This document shows positions 1 to 8,645 of a stretch of 64,000 nt of DNA, piece after piece. The stretch is from CAVPDE01 sp963702565 (GTDB taxonomy: Bacteria > Desulfobacterota > DSM-4660 > Desulfatiglandales > HGW-15). A program made the position numbers and the translations under genes. The notes beneath the pieces are model-generated. The model worked only from the letters and a program-made list of their open reading frames with translations. It was not told the DNA's origin and searched no databases. The DNA is taken from contig CAVPDE010000018.1 in NCBI GenBank assembly GCA_963702565.1, positions 186,001 to 250,000 on the forward strand. Direction: 5' to 3'. Within the stretch, counting starts at the first letter, position 1. Each line of letters begins with the position of its first letter.

Positions 1-114
1 TGAAGGACATCAAACAGTGAGAGGGGACATAGTGAACAATATCAAGAAATTCTAATGTCTGGAAGCGTTAACTTGTCAACATGAAAAAACTGAACTACCG
101 CTCACCAGTTTCAC

Positions 115-144
115 TTGACAATGAATCAAGTTTTCATTTATTGT
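115..144 (+). promoter_or_regulatory. candidate sigma70 promoter for small secreted protein
   Basis: A perfect TTGACA lies at 115-120, followed after 18 bases by TATTGT (139-144), a four-of-six match to the -10 consensus. It is about 100 bases upstream of the start at 244, leaving an untranslated leader. This rests on sequence match only. Confidence 0.4.
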
Positions 145-243
145 TATAGGCGTTCTTTCAGATCGCTGCGTGGCAAAATCCTTTTGACCTTATTCTGTCT
201 GCTTTGTTCTGGATTCCATTGTATAGGAAGAAGGAGTAAGACC

Positions 244-549
244 ATGAAGAAGCGAATGACTGCGAAGATGACCACCCTGCTGGTGATTCTTGCCCTGGTC
301 CTTTTCCCTGTTTGTGCAAGCGCTCAGACGCAGCAGCCGGCCCAAGGTGCTGGTGCTGCCGGAGCCGAAGCCCAGGGAACCGCCGGCACTGCAGCCGGTG
401 CCGGTGCAGCCGGTGCCGGTGCCTCTACAGGTCTCAGCACAGCGGCAATAGTAGGGATCGTGGCAGGGGTGGCAATAATTGCGGGAATCGCAATTGCTGC
501 AGGAGGAGGAGATGGGGGCGGCAGCAGCGGCACCACGGCCGGCCATTAA
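244..549 (+). CDS. small secreted Ala/Gly-rich protein of the EPS locus
   Basis: This 101-residue protein has a Sec-type signal peptide (residues 1-27, a basic start, a hydrophobic TTLLVILALVLFPVCA stretch, cleavage after ASA). A low-complexity Ala/Gly/Gln segment follows (about 30-65). Next is a hydrophobic glycine-zipper-like segment (STAAIVGIVAGVAIIAGIAIAAG, about 68-90) and a Gly/Ser tail. The start at 244 is chosen because AAGAAGGAG precedes it and the signal peptide begins there; a longer reading frame from 115 has no such support. A strong terminator follows, so it may be its own transcription unit. The family is not recognised; small glycine-rich hydrophobic proteins of this kind often sit beside Wza-type export genes, and a membrane or envelope role is inferred. 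Confidence 0.7.
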   Translation: MKKRMTAKMTTLLVILALVLFPVCASAQTQQPAQGAGAAGAEAQGTAGTAAGAGAAGAGASTGLSTAAIVGIVAGVAIIAGIAIAAGGGDGGGSSGTTAGH

Positions 550-592
550 GAAACCTTCAGCACATCTTGCTGCCTTTTGTAGCGGATTATCC

Positions 593-628
593 GGGCGGGT
601 CTCGCACCCGCCCTCTTCTTTTTTGTTT
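593..628 (+). terminator. rho-independent terminator
   Basis: A perfect 8-bp stem GGGCGGGT / ACCCGCCC (593-600 and 606-613) with a 5-base loop is followed by a T-rich run (TCTTCTTTTTTG). It lies 44 bases after the small secreted protein and separates it from the export gene. Confidence 0.85.
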
Positions 629-879
629 TGGAAAAGGTAATAGTCACCCTAATCCTGTAAATCCTGTCAAAAGAGACTCTCTGCGTTTCTCTGCGACTCT
701 GCGAGATCTTTTCATTTTCCTGTTTACAATCCCCCTATTCATATTGAAGAATAGGCCCTTAAATGCTGACGGCTGACGACTGACGGCTGATCGCTCAACG
801 CTATTTCTTGTGAGTATCTTTACCCCGTGAAATTCCCGCTGAGGCGGGACCATTTCACTGGTGCAGGCTCGAGGTTTCT
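629..879. repeat. gap with partial intergenic repeat and short-word repeat
   Basis: Positions about 668-712 (AGAGACTCTCTGCG... CTCTGCGAGA) match one end of the dispersed TCTCAC/GTGAGA intergenic element. At 765-800 the word GCTGACGGCTGAC is repeated imperfectly. No gene is seen. A weak GAGG precedes the next start at 880. Confidence 0.55.
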
Positions 880-3873
880 ATGAAAAAAAGCTGTCTCCTG
901 TTCATAGTGCTTGCGGTCTTCATCCTCAGTTTTCCGCACCAGGGTTTCTCGCAACAAAGCACCAACACAAAAACGTACACGATGCCGCCGCAGTTGCAGC
1001 AAGCCGTCAACAAGGGCTTGGTGTCTCCCCAGCAGGCTCAAGCGTGGATGGAAGCCCTTGAAAAGGGGCAGATCACTGTAGAAACAATCAATGAGGCGCT
1101 TAAGCCGCTCGAGGCAAAAGGTGGCCTTGGAACCCTGACCCGAGAAGAGATCGAGATGGGCAAGAAGCTTCTCGATGAGAAAATAAAAGAGGCACCTAAA
1201 GAGGCTCAGAAAGAGGCACCCAGGCCTGATCAAAAGTCTCGTTTTGAGGAGAGGGCGAAAGAGAAGCCCAAAGAGGCTCGGAAAGAGGCACCCAGGCCTG
1301 AGCAAAAGATTCGTTCTGAAATGAGACCCCCTGAAGAAAAGAAGCCTGCCGGAAAACAGGAACCGGCGATTTTAGAGGATGAGTACTTCAAAAAGACGAC
1401 TCCTGAAGAGGCTCCGGAGCTTGAGATTTTCGGTCACAAACTTTTTGGCGCCGCCCCATCCACCTTTGCCCCCATCACCTCCTTGCCTGTGTCCAACGAC
1501 TACATCATTGGTCCGGGCGATGAGATCAAGGTTCTCATGTGGGGCCGCCTCGATGCATTCTACACCCTGGAGGTGGACAACGAAGGAGTCATCAACTTCC
1601 CGAAAGTGGGCCCGCTGACCGTGGCCGGCCTGACTTTCGGAGAGATCAAGGAACTGATCAGGGCTAAGGCGGAATCGATCACCGGCGTTAACGTGAATGT
1701 CTCCATGGGCAAGCTGAGGACCATCCAGGTCTTTGTCCTGGGTGAGGTGATAAGCCCCGGCGTTTACACAGTGAGTTCCCTGGCCACGGTGACCAATGCC
1801 CTGCTTGCTTCAGGAGGCCCGACAGCACTTGGCTCTCTCAGAAAAGTGGAACTCAAGCGCCGTGGCAAGACAGTGACGGTTATCGATCTTTACGACTTCC
1901 TGCTAAAGGGCGACACCTCTGCGGACGTGCGGTTAATGCCCGGGGACAGCATCTTTATCCCACAGGCAGGCTCGATGGTGTCCGTGTCAGGCAATGTGAA
2001 AAGGCCTTCGATCTATGAAATGAAGGACGACAGGACGCTGCGAAACGCAATCGATTTGGCAGGAGGTCTCAAGCCGAGGGCGTACAACCAGCGCATCCAG
2101 ATCGAACGGGCTTTTCAGAACCGGGTTCAGATCGTTCTGGACATCTCTTACGAAGAGCTGCTGCAGAAGAAGCCTATCCCCCTCATGGACGGCGACCTCA
2201 TCCGTATATTCTCGATTCATCCGGCTTCTATCAATGCGGTTTTCCTTTTTGGCAATGTGATTCGGCCTGGCGAATACGCTTATGAGCCGGGTTTGAGGGT
2301 ACTGAATGTGATCCCGGACCTGCAGAGTCTGGATTTGGACACCTATTTTGATTATGCCCTGATCAAGAGATACCGTTTCGAGGATTCCAAATCAGAGCTC
2401 ATTCCCTTTAACCTCGGCAGGCTTCTCGTTTCAAGAGACTTGCGCCAGAACATCGTTCTCAAGCCCAAGGACGAGATCTATGTCTTCAACAAGAAGATGT
2501 TCGAGGATGCAGAGCACGCCCTTGTCGAGGGAGAGGTGCGCAAACCGGGGCGATACCCGATTGAGGACATGAAAGTCAGGGACCTCATTTTCAAAGCGGG
2601 AAATCTCACCAAGGATGCCTACATGGACCTGGGCCACCTTTACAGGACCAATCCCAGCACCAAAGAAGTCACGATGATGCCCTTCAATGTGGCCAAAGTC
2701 ATGGAGGGAGACCCTCTCCACAACTTGCCCCTCAAGAATCTGGATTTCGTCGTTATCCTCAGCCAGTGGGACTACGCGAACAAGTACACGGTGACGATAA
2801 GCGGCAAAGTCAACAGACCCGGCGACTATCCCTACGCCACGAACATGACCGTGAGAGACCTGATCCTGGTGGGCGGCAATGTCATGGAATCCGCGTATTT
2901 GGAAAGAGGGGAACTGGTCCGATACGACATTGTCGCAGGCAAGAAAGTGGAAACCTCTCTTCTTAACTTCGATGTGAAGCTGGCTCTGGCAAATGACCCT
3001 TCCCACAACTTGAGGCTGAAACCCTTTGATGTGGTCAATGTAAAGGAGATCCCGGAGTGGAAGGAGAAAAGGACGGTGATGGTCACCGGCGAGTTTGTTT
3101 TCCCCGGGACCTATCAGCTCCGAAAGGAGGAGCGTCTCAGCAGCATCATTCAGCGGGCGGGCGGATTTACGGAAAATGCCTATTTGCGGGCAGCGTTCTT
3201 CACGAGAGAATCAGTCAAGAAGGGGCAACAGGAGCGCTTGAACGAGCTGATGAAGCAGATGGAGATCGAAGCGGCCCACTATGCCTCAGCCGGAGCCCAG
3301 GCAGCTCTCTCGCAAGAGGATGTGGCGGCTCAGGGACAGTTCCTGGCTGCCCAAAGATCTCTTATTGAGAAGCTGCGGGAGGCAAAAGCAACAGGTCGTG
3401 TCGTGATCTCCCTGCTCCCTTCGACCGTGCTGCGCGACGCAAGCCTCGACATGGTCCTTGAAGATGGGGACACCCTGTATGTCCCCAAGAGCCCGAACAC
3501 CGTGAGTGTCCTTGGCGCGGTGTACAATCCGAACGCTCTGATTTATGAAGATAGCAGGCCGGAAGTCAGTTATTACCTGAAGAAAACCGGCGGCCCCACA
3601 GAGAATGCCGAGGCGGACAAAATGTACGTTGTCAGGGCTGACGGGACTGTTGTGGCAAAAGCGGAAAAGGGATGGTTCAACACCGGCTGGAGTGACGAGG
3701 AAAAGAGGTGGGGGGTCGGGAGCAGCTTTGAAGACACGAGGCTGTATGCAGGGGACACAATTCTGGTGCCGCAGAAAATCATCAAGCCGAGCTTCATGAA
3801 GGATGTAAAGGATATCACAACGATCCTCTACCAGATCGCCGTGGGCGCCGGAGTCGTGATTGCGGCATTCTAA
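880..3873 (+). CDS. multi-SLBB polysaccharide export outer-membrane protein (Wza-like)
   Basis: This 997-residue protein probably forms or caps the outer-membrane channel for the exported polysaccharide. It starts with a signal peptide (residues 1-25, ending GFSQQ). A charged Lys/Glu/Pro spacer (about 105-165) contains two near-copies of a KEAxKEAPRPxQK block. The poly-export domain follows (about 205-280, NDYIIGPGDEIKVLMWG), then about seven SLBB repeats of the form V.G.V..PG.Y.......L...I..AGG between residues 285 and 930, and a C-terminal hydrophobic helix. Ordinary Wza proteins have two SLBB domains and about 380 residues, so this is the long multi-SLBB type. The ATG start gives an intact signal peptide. 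It is followed by a dispersed repeat and then the Wzz-type gene, the usual export pair. Confidence in the family is high; the polymer is unknown. Confidence 0.93.
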   Translation: MKKSCLLFIVLAVFILSFPHQGFSQQSTNTKTYTMPPQLQQAVNKGLVSPQQAQAWMEALEKGQITVETINEALKPLEAKGGLGTLTREEIEMGKKLLDEKIKEAPKEAQKEAPRPDQKSRFEERAKEKPKEARKEAPRPEQKIRSEMRPPEEKKPAGKQEPAILEDEYFKKTTPEEAPELEIFGHKLFGAAPSTFAPITSLPVSNDYIIGPGDEIKVLMWGRLDAFYTLEVDNEGVINFPKVGPLTVAGLTFGEIKELIRAKAESITGVNVNVSMGKLRTIQVFVLGEVISPGVYTVSSLATVTNALLASGGPTALGSLRKVELKRRGKTVTVIDLYDFLLKGDTSADVRLMPGDSIFIPQAGSMVSVSGNVKRPSIYEMKDDRTLRNAIDLAGGLKPRAYNQRIQIERAFQNRVQIVLDISYEELLQKKPIPLMDGDLIRIFSIHPASINAVFLFGNVIRPGEYAYEPGLRVLNVIPDLQSLDLDTYFDYALIKRYRFEDSKSELIPFNLGRLLVSRDLRQNIVLKPKDEIYVFNKKMFEDAEHALVEGEVRKPGRYPIEDMKVRDLIFKAGNLTKDAYMDLGHLYRTNPSTKEVTMMPFNVAKVMEGDPLHNLPLKNLDFVVILSQWDYANKYTVTISGKVNRPGDYPYATNMTVRDLILVGGNVMESAYLERGELVRYDIVAGKKVETSLLNFDVKLALANDPSHNLRLKPFDVVNVKEIPEWKEKRTVMVTGEFVFPGTYQLRKEERLSSIIQRAGGFTENAYLRAAFFTRESVKKGQQERLNELMKQMEIEAAHYASAGAQAALSQEDVAAQGQFLAAQRSLIEKLREAKATGRVVISLLPSTVLRDASLDMVLEDGDTLYVPKSPNTVSVLGAVYNPNALIYEDSRPEVSYYLKKTGGPTENAEADKMYVVRADGTVVAKAEKGWFNTGWSDEEKRWGVGSSFEDTRLYAGDTILVPQKIIKPSFMKDVKDITTILYQIAVGAGVVIAAF

Positions 3874-3880
3874 TCCTTTC

Positions 3881-4033
3881 TCTCACAGAGTCACCCGCCT
3901 TCGCCGTTGGCTGCGGCAGGGCAAGCAGAGAAAGGCGGAGAGGGAAATCTTATTGGTTTTAAAACCAGAAAACCCTCCTCTTGCTCAGTGACTCGAGCGA
4001 CCCTGAGCCTGTCGAAGGGGAGCGGGCGTGAGG
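3881..4033 (-). repeat. dispersed TCTCAC/GTGAGA intergenic element (reverse copy, long form)
   Basis: It runs from TCTCACAGAGTCAC to GGGCGTGAGG. It contains the optional insert with CCGTTGGCTGCGG and the GACCCTGAGCCTGTCGAAGG variant of the GC-rich end. Relative to the copies at 5077, 6068, 7862, 8029 and 45203 it is reversed; the copy at 38883 has the same orientation as this one. Confidence 0.75.
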
Positions 4034-4051
4034 TAAATTTTTCCTGACAAC

Positions 4052-5077
4052 GTGCAACCAGCAACAAGCGACGAGCGTGCAAATGTGAAAAACGAAATTC
4101 AGATAGAAGAAACCAAGAACCTCCCCCAATCTTCTCAACGTGATCAGGGTGAGCCCTATGAGGATGACGAAATCAATCTCCTCGACCTCTTCATGGTCCT
4201 GGTGAGGAGAAAGCGGCTGATCATCGGCCTTACCTTCCTCACCGGGGTCGCTGCAGTCATCATCAGTCTCCAAATGAGGAATGTCTATCGTTCCGAGGCA
4301 ACCATCGCGCCCAGGCAGATCGAACAATCCGGCAGCAAGGTTCTGTCAGGCGCTCTTGGCGGCCTTGGCGGAATGGTGGCCACTGAATTCGGTCTCGGTG
4401 GTGGAGGTGAAGTAGACAAAATCGAAGTTCTTCTCAAGAGCCGCCAGCTTGTTCAGCTCGTAGTTGAAAAACACAATCTCATGCCTCTTCTGTTTGAAGA
4501 CAAATGGGACTCTCAGAAAAAGGCGTGGAGCGAGAGTCCTGCTCCAACCATGCAGGATGCTTACAAGCTCATCAAAGACGGTTTGCTGAAGGTAACAAGG
4601 GACCGCAAAACGGATGTGATCACTGTCAGCATCGAACACAAGAATCCGCAATTCGCCCGGTCAGTCGTGGACTATTACCTGACCGAACTGAGCGAGGGTC
4701 TGCGGGCCAAGATACTCAAGGACGCCCAGGAAAACATGCGTTTTCTCAAAGAGCAGCTGGATAGAACTGCCGATCCTCTTCTCCGGGAAAAGATCTACGG
4801 CATGCTGGCCAAGGAAATCGAGAAGGATACCTTTGCCAGGGCCCAGACCTACTACGGCTTCTATGTCCTGGATCCGCCGGTAGCTCCTGACCTGAACAAG
4901 AAGGCAAGACCCAAGCGCTCCATGATCTTTATCCTTTCCGTGGTCGTTGCTTTCTTCATTGCGATCTTCCTGGCCTTTTTCCTCGAATACCTGAACCGCC
5001 TCAAAATCCAGGAGCCTGACCGCTACCAGCAGCTCAAGGACGGCCTGCGTCTGCGCCGCCGCAAACCCAAACCCTAG
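4052..5077 (+). CDS. Wzz-type polysaccharide chain-length determinant / co-polymerase
   Basis: This 341-residue inner-membrane protein sets polymer length or links polymerisation to export. It has a cytosolic N-terminus with EINLLDLFMVLVRRKR (about 40-55), a first membrane helix (56-74) and a periplasmic domain with predicted helices. A second helix (about 290-313, SMIFILSVVVAFFIAIFLAFFLEYL) is followed by a short basic tail. There is no tyrosine-kinase domain, so it is a short PCP protein and not a BY-kinase fusion. The start is a GTG; another in-frame GTG lies at 4085 and neither has a convincing ribosome site, so the first ten residues are uncertain. It sits between two copies of the dispersed repeat, next to the export gene. 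Confidence 0.88.
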   Translation: MQPATSDERANVKNEIQIEETKNLPQSSQRDQGEPYEDDEINLLDLFMVLVRRKRLIIGLTFLTGVAAVIISLQMRNVYRSEATIAPRQIEQSGSKVLSGALGGLGGMVATEFGLGGGGEVDKIEVLLKSRQLVQLVVEKHNLMPLLFEDKWDSQKKAWSESPAPTMQDAYKLIKDGLLKVTRDRKTDVITVSIEHKNPQFARSVVDYYLTELSEGLRAKILKDAQENMRFLKEQLDRTADPLLREKIYGMLAKEIEKDTFARAQTYYGFYVLDPPVAPDLNKKARPKRSMIFILSVVVAFFIAIFLAFFLEYLNRLKIQEPDRYQQLKDGLRLRRRKPKP

Positions 5078-5192
5078 TCTCACGCCCGCTCCCCTTCGGG
5101 TCGCTAGAGCCACAGAGGAAGAGGAGGGTGTTCTTGGTTTTACAACAAATCAGACTCTCCTCTCTGTGTCTTCCCTGTGACTCTGTGAGAGA
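5077..5192 (+). repeat. dispersed TCTCAC/GTGAGA intergenic element
   Basis: It starts on the last base of the Wzz stop codon with GTCTCACGCCCGCTCC and ends TGACTCTGTGAGAGA. Ends are inverted (TCTCAC / GTGAGA). The middle has CAGAGGAAGAGGAG and TTGGTTTTACAAC, as in the other copies. Confidence 0.8.
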
Positions 5193-5284
5193 GAGGGGGG
5201 TTTCCCGCTTTGGCCTTTTCTCGCGTTTCTCTTATGAGTTTCTACATTAACCATTTGACATTTCCTTCTGCTTCCTCTAAAACT

Positions 5285-5304
5285 GCTGTTCAAAATTGAA
5301 CAGC
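5285..5304. promoter_or_regulatory. 20-bp palindromic operator candidate for the MarR-type regulator
   Basis: GCTGTTCAA-AA-TTGAACAGC is a perfect inverted repeat with 9-bp arms and a 2-base centre, 35 bases before the start codon at 5340. Winged-helix regulators of this type bind such dyads as dimers and often repress themselves. Binding is inferred. Confidence 0.6.
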
Positions 5305-5339
5305 TCTGGATGCTCGGCTTTTCTGTGGGAGGTGGCGAA

Positions 5340-5900
5340 ATGGAACACACGCAGAAGACCTTTGAAGTTCTCGACACCCTTGACCGGCAGCCGATCATAA
5401 ACCAGCGCCAGCTCGCCCAGCACGCCGGCATCAGCCTGGGCCAGGTCAATTACATCCTCAAGAGCCTCCTGGACAGAGGCTTCGTCAAGGTGGGGAATTT
5501 CCGCAAGAGCCCTCACAAAATCGGTTACGCCTATCTTCTCACACCAAAAGGAATCCAGGCCAAGTCCCGGCTCGCCGTCCGATTCATCACCTCGAAGCTC
5601 GAGGAGTACGACAGCCTTCGAAACAGGTTGGCGGAAAAGCTCGCTTCCATTGAAAGCAGAGACTTCCGGCAAATGGCCTTCGTAGGGCCCCTGATAGTCA
5701 AGAGCTTTATTGAGTCCATCATCAACGAGGAAGACCTTGAGCTTGAAGTGACCGCCTATTTCAGAGACTGGAGAGATTTGAAGGCGGCCGATGCCGGTGC
5801 TTACAACCTTGTTCTTTTTTTTGATGATGTTCCGGGCGGACTGAACAGAGTCGCCGAATCCCTTGGCATCTCAAGGGACAAATTGATTCCGCTCTGGTGA
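5340..5900 (+). CDS. EPS-associated MarR-family transcriptional regulator
   Basis: This 186-residue protein has an N-terminal winged helix-turn-helix (residues about 5-75: TFEVLDTLDRQPIINQRQLAQHAGISLGQVNYILKSLLDRGFV) and a K-VGNF--SPHKIGYAYLLTPKGI wing, typical of the MarR-type regulators found in exopolysaccharide loci. The C-terminal half (about 100-186) looks like a Rossmann-like or NTP-transferase-like sensing region; its ligand is unknown. The start at 5340 is preferred over 5310 because GGGAGGTGGCGAA lies just before it. The palindrome at 5285-5304 suggests autoregulation. It probably regulates the surrounding polysaccharide genes. Confidence 0.85.
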   Translation: MEHTQKTFEVLDTLDRQPIINQRQLAQHAGISLGQVNYILKSLLDRGFVKVGNFRKSPHKIGYAYLLTPKGIQAKSRLAVRFITSKLEEYDSLRNRLAEKLASIESRDFRQMAFVGPLIVKSFIESIINEEDLELEVTAYFRDWRDLKAADAGAYNLVLFFDDVPGGLNRVAESLGISRDKLIPLW

Positions 5901-6233
5901 AAGAAGCAGGGAGCAATAGCCAGTTCATGAGTTATTGAGCTAATGAGTTCATGGGCTAAGGAGAAAGAACAGGGCTCTCTGCTCTAATCTACGTTGGGAG
6001 TTTTGATACAGATATTGATCACTTATGGTCCTTGTGGGCCTGGCGCCCACGGGGCGGAGCTATGGCTGTCTCACGCCCGCTCCCCTTCGGGTCGCTAGAG
6101 CCACAGAGCAAGAAGAGGATGCTTTTGGTTTTATAACAAAAAAGATTTTCCTTTCTCTGCGTCTCTGCGAGAGATAAGGTTCTAAGGTTTTTGCTTTACG
6201 TTGGTTCTTAAATCCACTTTGAGGTAATTACAT
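5901..6233. repeat. gap: short-word repeat, hairpin, dispersed element copy
   Basis: At about 5921-5960 the words GAGTTCATG/GAGTTATTGAGC are repeated imperfectly. A hairpin GTGGGC-CTGGC-GCCCAC sits at 6034-6050 without a T-run, so termination is doubtful. Positions 6068-6180 are a copy of the dispersed TCTCAC/GTGAGA element. GAGG lies before the ATG at 6234. No gene is seen. Confidence 0.65.
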
Positions 6234-7862
6234 ATGACTATTCAAGCAAAAGTCGCAGTTATCGGCTCCGGCTATTGGGGCAAGAATCTTGTTCGCAATT
6301 ACCATGAGCTCGGCGTCCTGAAGCTCATCTGCGACAAGAACGAAACAGTCCTTGCCGGCTTCAAGAAACAGTACCCCGGTGTGGACACGTGTCTCGCCCT
6401 CAACGATGTGCTTTCCCGTAAGGACATTGACGGGGTGGTGATTGCAACACCCGCTGAAACCCATTACACGCTCGCACGTGAAGCGCTCCTGGCGAACAAG
6501 CACGTTTACGTGGAAAAGCCGCTCGTGCTGGACGAGCGCGAAGGCGAAGATCTCATCGGTCTGGCTGCCGAGAGGAAGCGTGTGCTCATGGTCGGGCACC
6601 TCCTCCAGTACCACCCGGCCTTTGTCCGGCTCAAGGAACTCGCCTCAAAGGGGGATCTGGGCCGCATCAACTACATTCACTCCCAGCGCCTCAACCTGGG
6701 GAAGATCAGGCGTGAGGAGAACATCCTCTGGTCTTTTGCGCCCCACGACATTTCCATGATCCTCTCTCTTGCTCAGGAGGAACCCGAGAGTGTCCTGACA
6801 ACGGGCGGATTCTACCTTCACAAGAAAATAGCCGATGTCACAATGACGCACCTCGATTTCCCTTCCGGTCTCCGCGCGCACATCTTTGTCTCCTGGCTGC
6901 ATCCATTCAAGGTCCAGGAGCTGGTGGTGGTGGGCGACAAAAAAATGGCAGTCTTCGATGACACCAGGGCCTGGGGTGAAAAGCTCCTTCTCTATGCCCA
7001 TGAAATCAAGTGGCAGGACAATGTGCCTGTTCCTGCAAAGGCTGAACCTGAAAAGCAGGATATCCCTCAGGCCGAACCTCTGCGTGTTGAATGCCGGCAG
7101 TTCCTGGAGTGCATGGCAAACGGGAAGCAGCCATTGACGGACGGCCGCGAAGGTTTGAAGGTCCTGAAGATCCTCAATGCCTCCCAGCGCTCTCTGGACC
7201 AGGGTGGCCAAAAGGTGGGTTTAGGCGCTGACGATGCAACTCGTCGGCCGTCAGCGGTCGGCGGTCAGCGGTCGGCGGTTGGCGGTCGGACGTCGTCTTA
7301 TTATGTCCATCCCACCGCGATCGTCGACGACAAGGTGACCGTAGGTGAGGGCTCGAAAATCTGGCACTTCACTCACGTGCTGTCAGGCTCGAAAATAGGG
7401 AAAGGCTGCAACATCGGCCAGAACGTGGTCATCGGGCCGGACGTCGTGATGGGCAACAACTGCAAGCTCCAGAACAACGTGAGTGTTTACAAGGGCGTGA
7501 CTCTCGAGGACGGCGTCTTCTGCGGTCCATCCATGGTTTTCACGAATGTTTACAATCCGAGGGCGGAAATCAGGAAAATGGACCAGGCCCGTCCCACTCT
7601 TGTGAAGAGAGGAGCTTCAATCGGTGCGAATGCAACGGTCATCTGCGGAAACACGCTCGGCCGGTACTGTTTCATTGGGGCCGGTGCCGTGGTGACCAAG
7701 AATGTGCCGGACCATGCCCTGGTTGTAGGCAACCCCGGGAAGCAGATTGGGTGGATGTGCGAGTGCGGCGAGAGGCTGACCGATGACCTCGACTGCCTCA
7801 CCTGCGGCAAGAAATATCAGAAGACCGACTCCGGTTTGGAAGAAATCAAGAATCAAGAATAG
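6234..7862 (+). CDS. fused Gfo/Idh/MocA sugar-nucleotide 3-dehydrogenase and LbH N-acetyltransferase (WbpB-WbpD-like)
   Basis: This 542-residue bifunctional enzyme has two domains. Residues 1-325 are a Gfo/Idh/MocA oxidoreductase: Rossmann motif VAVIGSGYWGKNLVRNY, the VEKPL lysine motif near residue 95, and a C-terminal sheet domain. Residues about 355-510 are a left-handed beta-helix acetyltransferase (repeats such as IGKGCNIGQNVVIGPDVVMGNNCKLQNNVSVYKGVTLEDGVF). A zinc-ribbon-like tail (CECG ... CLTC, about 512-530) is common in WbpD-type enzymes. Known WbpB oxidises the C3 hydroxyl of UDP-GlcNAcA, and WbpD acetylates the 3-amino group after transamination. Here both flank the aminotransferase step in one chain. 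The linker (about 330-352) is encoded by a short GGTCAGCGGTCGGC-type tandem repeat like those in gaps. The substrate is inferred. Confidence 0.85.
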   Translation: MTIQAKVAVIGSGYWGKNLVRNYHELGVLKLICDKNETVLAGFKKQYPGVDTCLALNDVLSRKDIDGVVIATPAETHYTLAREALLANKHVYVEKPLVLDEREGEDLIGLAAERKRVLMVGHLLQYHPAFVRLKELASKGDLGRINYIHSQRLNLGKIRREENILWSFAPHDISMILSLAQEEPESVLTTGGFYLHKKIADVTMTHLDFPSGLRAHIFVSWLHPFKVQELVVVGDKKMAVFDDTRAWGEKLLLYAHEIKWQDNVPVPAKAEPEKQDIPQAEPLRVECRQFLECMANGKQPLTDGREGLKVLKILNASQRSLDQGGQKVGLGADDATRRPSAVGGQRSAVGGRTSSYYVHPTAIVDDKVTVGEGSKIWHFTHVLSGSKIGKGCNIGQNVVIGPDVVMGNNCKLQNNVSVYKGVTLEDGVFCGPSMVFTNVYNPRAEIRKMDQARPTLVKRGASIGANATVICGNTLGRYCFIGAGAVVTKNVPDHALVVGNPGKQIGWMCECGERLTDDLDCLTCGKKYQKTDSGLEEIKNQE

Positions 7863-8018
7863 TCTCACGCCCGCTCCCCTTCGACAGGCTCAGGGTCGCT
7901 CGAGCCACAGAGGAAGAGGAGAGTTCTTTGGGGTTTACAAAAAAACAAGATTTCTCTGCGTCCTCTCTGCTTGCCCCGCCGTAGCCAACGGTGAAGGATG
8001 GTGACTCTGTGAGAGATA
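7862..8018 (+). repeat. dispersed TCTCAC/GTGAGA element (long form)
   Basis: It starts at the last base of the preceding stop codon and carries CCCTTCGACAGGCTCAGGG in its GC-rich end and the CCGTAGCCAACGG insert near the other end. It ends GTGAGAGA. Confidence 0.8.
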
Positions 8019-8028
8019 AAACAAATTG

Positions 8029-8140
8029 GTCTCACGCCCGCTCCCCTTCGGGTCGCTCGAGCCACAGAGGAAGAAGAGCTTATTCTTCTTTTATAACCAA
8101 AAGGCTTTCTCTGCATTTCTCTGTGACTCTGTGAGAGATA
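8029..8140 (+). repeat. dispersed TCTCAC/GTGAGA element (short form, tandem to previous)
   Basis: This copy lies ten bases after the previous one in the same orientation. It lacks the central insert. The pair fills the gap between the fused dehydrogenase and the GxxExxY gene. Confidence 0.8.
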
Positions 8141-8243
8141 AGGTTTTAGGTCTTGTGTCTCCATTCCACAGGCGTTACTTTGCAGGAGACAAGCCATAAA
8201 GCTCAACCAGATTTCATTCAACATCATTTCAGCCGCGATCAGC

Positions 8244-8594
8244 GTGCACGAAACCCTTGGCCCGGGTTTGCTGGAATCCGTTTATCAGAAATGCATGGAG
8301 ATTGAACTGAAGAAGAGGGGATTGCACGTCGAATCCGAGGTGGAACTGCCTGTGATTTATGATGGTGAGAAAATAACGGAACTGGGCTTCCGGATCGACC
8401 TGCTCGTAGAATCCGCTGTGATCGTGGAGTTGAAATCCGTGGAGGAAGTAAAACCCGTCCACAAAAAACAGCTCTTGACCTATCTCCGTCTTGCTAGAAA
8501 GGACTTGGGTCTTCTGATCAATTTCAACGAAGTTCTTCTCAAAAAAGGCATATACAGGATTGCAAACGCTCCTCTGGATTCACCTAATACATAG
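8244..8594 (+). CDS. GxxExxY family protein
   Basis: This small protein contains the family signature (GPGLLESVY, residues 7-15) and FRIDLLV...IVELKSVE (about 50-70), which resembles a PD-(D/E)xK nuclease-like fold. Function is unknown for the family. The usual N-terminal helix is encoded upstream in frame (8196-8243: KLNQISFNIISAAISV), but no ATG, GTG or TTG starts it. The best-placed codon after GCAGGAGAC is an ATA at 8196. The listed GTG at 8244 therefore gives a shortened protein, and the gene may be damaged or use a rare start. Relatives often occur in repeat-rich or polysaccharide regions. Confidence 0.7.
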   Translation: MHETLGPGLLESVYQKCMEIELKKRGLHVESEVELPVIYDGEKITELGFRIDLLVESAVIVELKSVEEVKPVHKKQLLTYLRLARKDLGLLINFNEVLLKKGIYRIANAPLDSPNT

Positions 8595-8599
8595 TTCCA

Positions 8600-8640
8600 T
8601 TTCTTCTCTTCTTTCTCTGTGACTCTGTGAGAGATAAGGT
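8600..8640 (+). repeat. partial copy of dispersed element (right end)
   Basis: TTCTTTCTCTGTGACTCTGTGAGAGATAAGGTTT matches only the right end of the element and abuts the ATG at 8646, so the repeat edge supplies the region just upstream of the start codon. Confidence 0.6.
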
Positions 8641-8645
8641 TTCTT

